This document shows positions 62,459 to 64,000 of a stretch of 64,000 bases of DNA, piece by piece. The notes under the pieces are model-generated. The model saw only the letters and a list, made by a program, of their open reading frames with translations. It was not told the DNA's origin and made no database searches. Numbering within the stretch: the stretch's first letter is position 1; each line of letters opens with the position of its first letter. A program made the position numbers and the translations under genes. Source of the stretch: Halomonas sp. GFAJ-1 (lineage in GTDB: Bacteria > Pseudomonadota > Gammaproteobacteria > Pseudomonadales > Halomonadaceae). The stretch covers positions 1,364,001 to 1,428,000 of the forward strand of contig CP016490.1 of assembly GCA_002966495.1 (NCBI GenBank). Direction: 5' to 3'.

Positions 62459-64000
62459 TCCGGTGCCTCCTCGTCAAGCTGGCCGAAAGGGTTGTCAGCG
62501 GTAAGCGAAACCGCCTGAGCATAGCCTGGGATATGAATGCGGTCGGCGTGGATCTCAAGCTCAGGGCCTTCTAGTACGGCCTCGCCGAATTGGTAGCGGG
62601 GGGCGAAGTGCCCCTTATCTGCCTGGGCCAAATAGGCAGCTGCGTTGGCTCTTACCGTCTCGCGCCGGGTCTTCCAGGCATCAATGGCAGCGCTGCCATG
62701 GCGCTTAGTCAGTAGCCGCTCGGTGACTTCAGGCGATAACACAACGCCGGTTGCATTGTTGCCACCAAACCCTTTGGCATTAATAAAGGCTGCATCCGCC
62801 TTAAACGCTTGAGGGGTAGTGGAGAGCCGCAGCCGGTCGGCGTAAACATCGTCGGCCACCGCATCCAGCGTTGGAATGCCCGGTAGCAAGCCGTGGGCAA
62901 AACTGCCCAGCGCGCTTGCCAACTGGTCACCCGCCGCAGAGCCTTGAGAGTGGCCGATAAACGCTTTAATCGCCACAATTGGCCAATCGCTTATGCCATT
63001 AGCCCGAGCGATTTCATCAAGCACGTGGGATTCGGTTACGCGGTTTTTCGGCGTGCTAGTGCCGTGTGCGTGCAGAAAGGTGCGCTCTTTGAGTGCTTTA
63101 TCCCCTAGCATGTCTTTCACTAATGCGACGGCTTTGCCCAAGGTGATGTAGTTGCCAATGCCGGGCGCAGAGATTGAGCGCTTAAAGCCGTCGGCATTGA
63201 CGAAGACATCTGGCACGGCGCCTAAAATGTCTGCGCCTAGCTCAAGGGCAAGCGCGTCGTCCATTAGCAGCACGAACTGGCTAGCTTCCGCCATGGTAAA
63301 GCCGCAGTTGCGGGCAAATGGACGGCAGGCGCGCTGGTAGTCAGCATCGGTGAGTAGCTCCAACGCGTCCAGGGCTTTGAGGCTTGCGTCATCCGCCAGC
63401 GCCCCCATTGCACGGAAACCTTCAATGATTTCAGGCGTAATCGGCGCGTCGGCTGTGCCGACCATCACCACCCGTCGGCGGCCTGAGCGAATGTCATCAA
63501 TGCCCAAGCGCAGGTTATAAAGAAAACTGGCACAGGCACCCAACGCTGCGCCAGTACTGCCTACGCTGCCGAGTACATAGGCATTGAGGAAGTCGGCGGG
63601 CATCTGACCATAGCCCAGTGGCATCTGCTTGGAAGTGGCGCGCTGGCCACTGACCAAACTTTTTAGCAGTCCACCCCAACCTTGGTCATCTAGCTGGCCA
63701 ATGGAGTTGCCGGCATATACCGCAATATGGTCGGGGTTTAGCTGCTGGCGTAGGTCTTCCCACGATAGCCCGCTGGCGCCTAGGCAGTCGCTGGCGCCAA
63801 ATACGGCCATCGATAGCCCACGAGGGTGGTGCACGCTGCGGTAAAGGCTTGCGGGATCAAAGCCACTGGGCAGTTGCGCGGCGGCGCGTACTTTGGGCTC
63901 ATGGGCATCGGGCAGCAGTACGTCAAGCGTTCCTGCGGGCACGGTCACTTCGACTTCCCGAGCATCAATATCCGTTATTTGCCAGTGGGCAGGTAGGTTT
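62455..64000 (-). CDS. fabY: Beta-ketoacyl-ACP synthase FabY (partial, N-terminus beyond window)
   Basis: The frame stays open to the right edge with no stop, so the gene begins outside; at least 515 residues are visible (the P. aeruginosa FabY is about 634). The GTG at 63948 is not the true start because coding sequence (NLPAHWQITDIDAREVEV) continues upstream. It matches FabY, the KAS that initiates fatty-acid synthesis from acetyl-CoA in place of FabH in P. aeruginosa. Active-site residues: Cys in ALGACASFLYNLRLG, His in LHAHGTSTPKNRVTES, His in KAFIGHSQGSAAGDQ. INAKGFGGNNATGVVLSPEV is the conserved C-terminal part. Overlaps coaD by 4 bp. Confidence 0.9.
   Translation of the reverse strand, partial: NLPAHWQITDIDAREVEVTVPAGTLDVLLPDAHEPKVRAAAQLPSGFDPASLYRSVHHPRGLSMAVFGASDCLGASGLSWEDLRQQLNPDHIAVYAGNSIGQLDDQGWGGLLKSLVSGQRATSKQMPLGYGQMPADFLNAYVLGSVGSTGAALGACASFLYNLRLGIDDIRSGRRRVVMVGTADAPITPEIIEGFRAMGALADDASLKALDALELLTDADYQRACRPFARNCGFTMAEASQFVLLMDDALALELGADILGAVPDVFVNADGFKRSISAPGIGNYITLGKAVALVKDMLGDKALKERTFLHAHGTSTPKNRVTESHVLDEIARANGISDWPIVAIKAFIGHSQGSAAGDQLASALGSFAHGLLPGIPTLDAVADDVYADRLRLSTTPQAFKADAAFINAKGFGGNNATGVVLSPEVTERLLTKRHGSAAIDAWKTRRETVRANAAAYLAQADKGHFAPRYQFGEAVLEGPELEIHADRIHIPGYAQAVSLTADNPFGQLDEEAPE

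Overview
The window is a chromosomal segment of a halophilic gammaproteobacterium of the family Halomonadaceae (Halomonas/Vreelandella type). The evidence is the Halomonas-like 16S rRNA gene, an ectoine hydroxylase gene (ectD), and Pseudomonas/Halomonas-type synteny such as yggS-pilT-pilU, anmK divergent from tyrS, and a FabY-type ketoacyl synthase next to coaD. Most of it is GC-rich, densely packed housekeeping DNA.

Layout: 1-5.3 kb, yggS (cut by the left edge), the twitching-motility ATPases pilT-pilU, anmK and tyrS. 5.3-10.8 kb, a complete rRNA operon (16S-23S-5S) with a sigma70 promoter, boxA elements, processing stems and a terminator; its 16S-23S spacer contains no tRNA gene. 10.9-25.6 kb, hisC, an NlpE-like lipoprotein, radA, the selenium pair selD-mnmH, an amidotransferase-like protein lacking its catalytic cysteine, a DUF416 protein, the hisB-H-A-F cluster, a PanZ-like acetyltransferase, asmA, mutY and yggX. 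25.8-26.1 kb, a tRNA-Phe/Gln/Thr operon.

26.1-31.1 kb is the accessory region. The 3' end of tRNA-Thr plus its terminator is repeated 2118 bp downstream (92 bp, 2 mismatches). The two copies bracket a small island with no integrase, holding three overlapping AT-rich genes for membrane/coiled-coil proteins of unknown function. Two DnaA-box-like sites lie just before the first gene. Beyond the second copy is the decayed C-terminus of a tyrosine recombinase, then an AT-rich Crp/Fnr regulator gene. Next comes a 914-bp IS5-family element that has landed exactly between the Shine-Dalgarno sequence and the start codon of ectD.

32-64 kb returns to core genes: a FAH-family hydrolase, thrB-speA, polA, a split iron ABC transporter (fbpA/fbpC/fbpB on alternating strands), a TRAP transporter (dctP-Q-M), tmcA, pepD, dps and a glycerate kinase. 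These are followed by two lipoproteins leading into a ZevA/ZevB zinc pair with a Zur-box-like site before zevB, then a HIT protein, an entericidin, an I78 inhibitor, a LysE exporter, a voltage-sensor-like protein without a pore, an acyl-CoA thioesterase, an AtoE transporter, a MATE transporter, a ferredoxin, coaD and fabY (cut by the right edge).

The best candidate for an undescribed system is the three-gene cassette at 26514-28082. The clearest mutational event is the IS insertion that separates ectD from its ribosome binding site.
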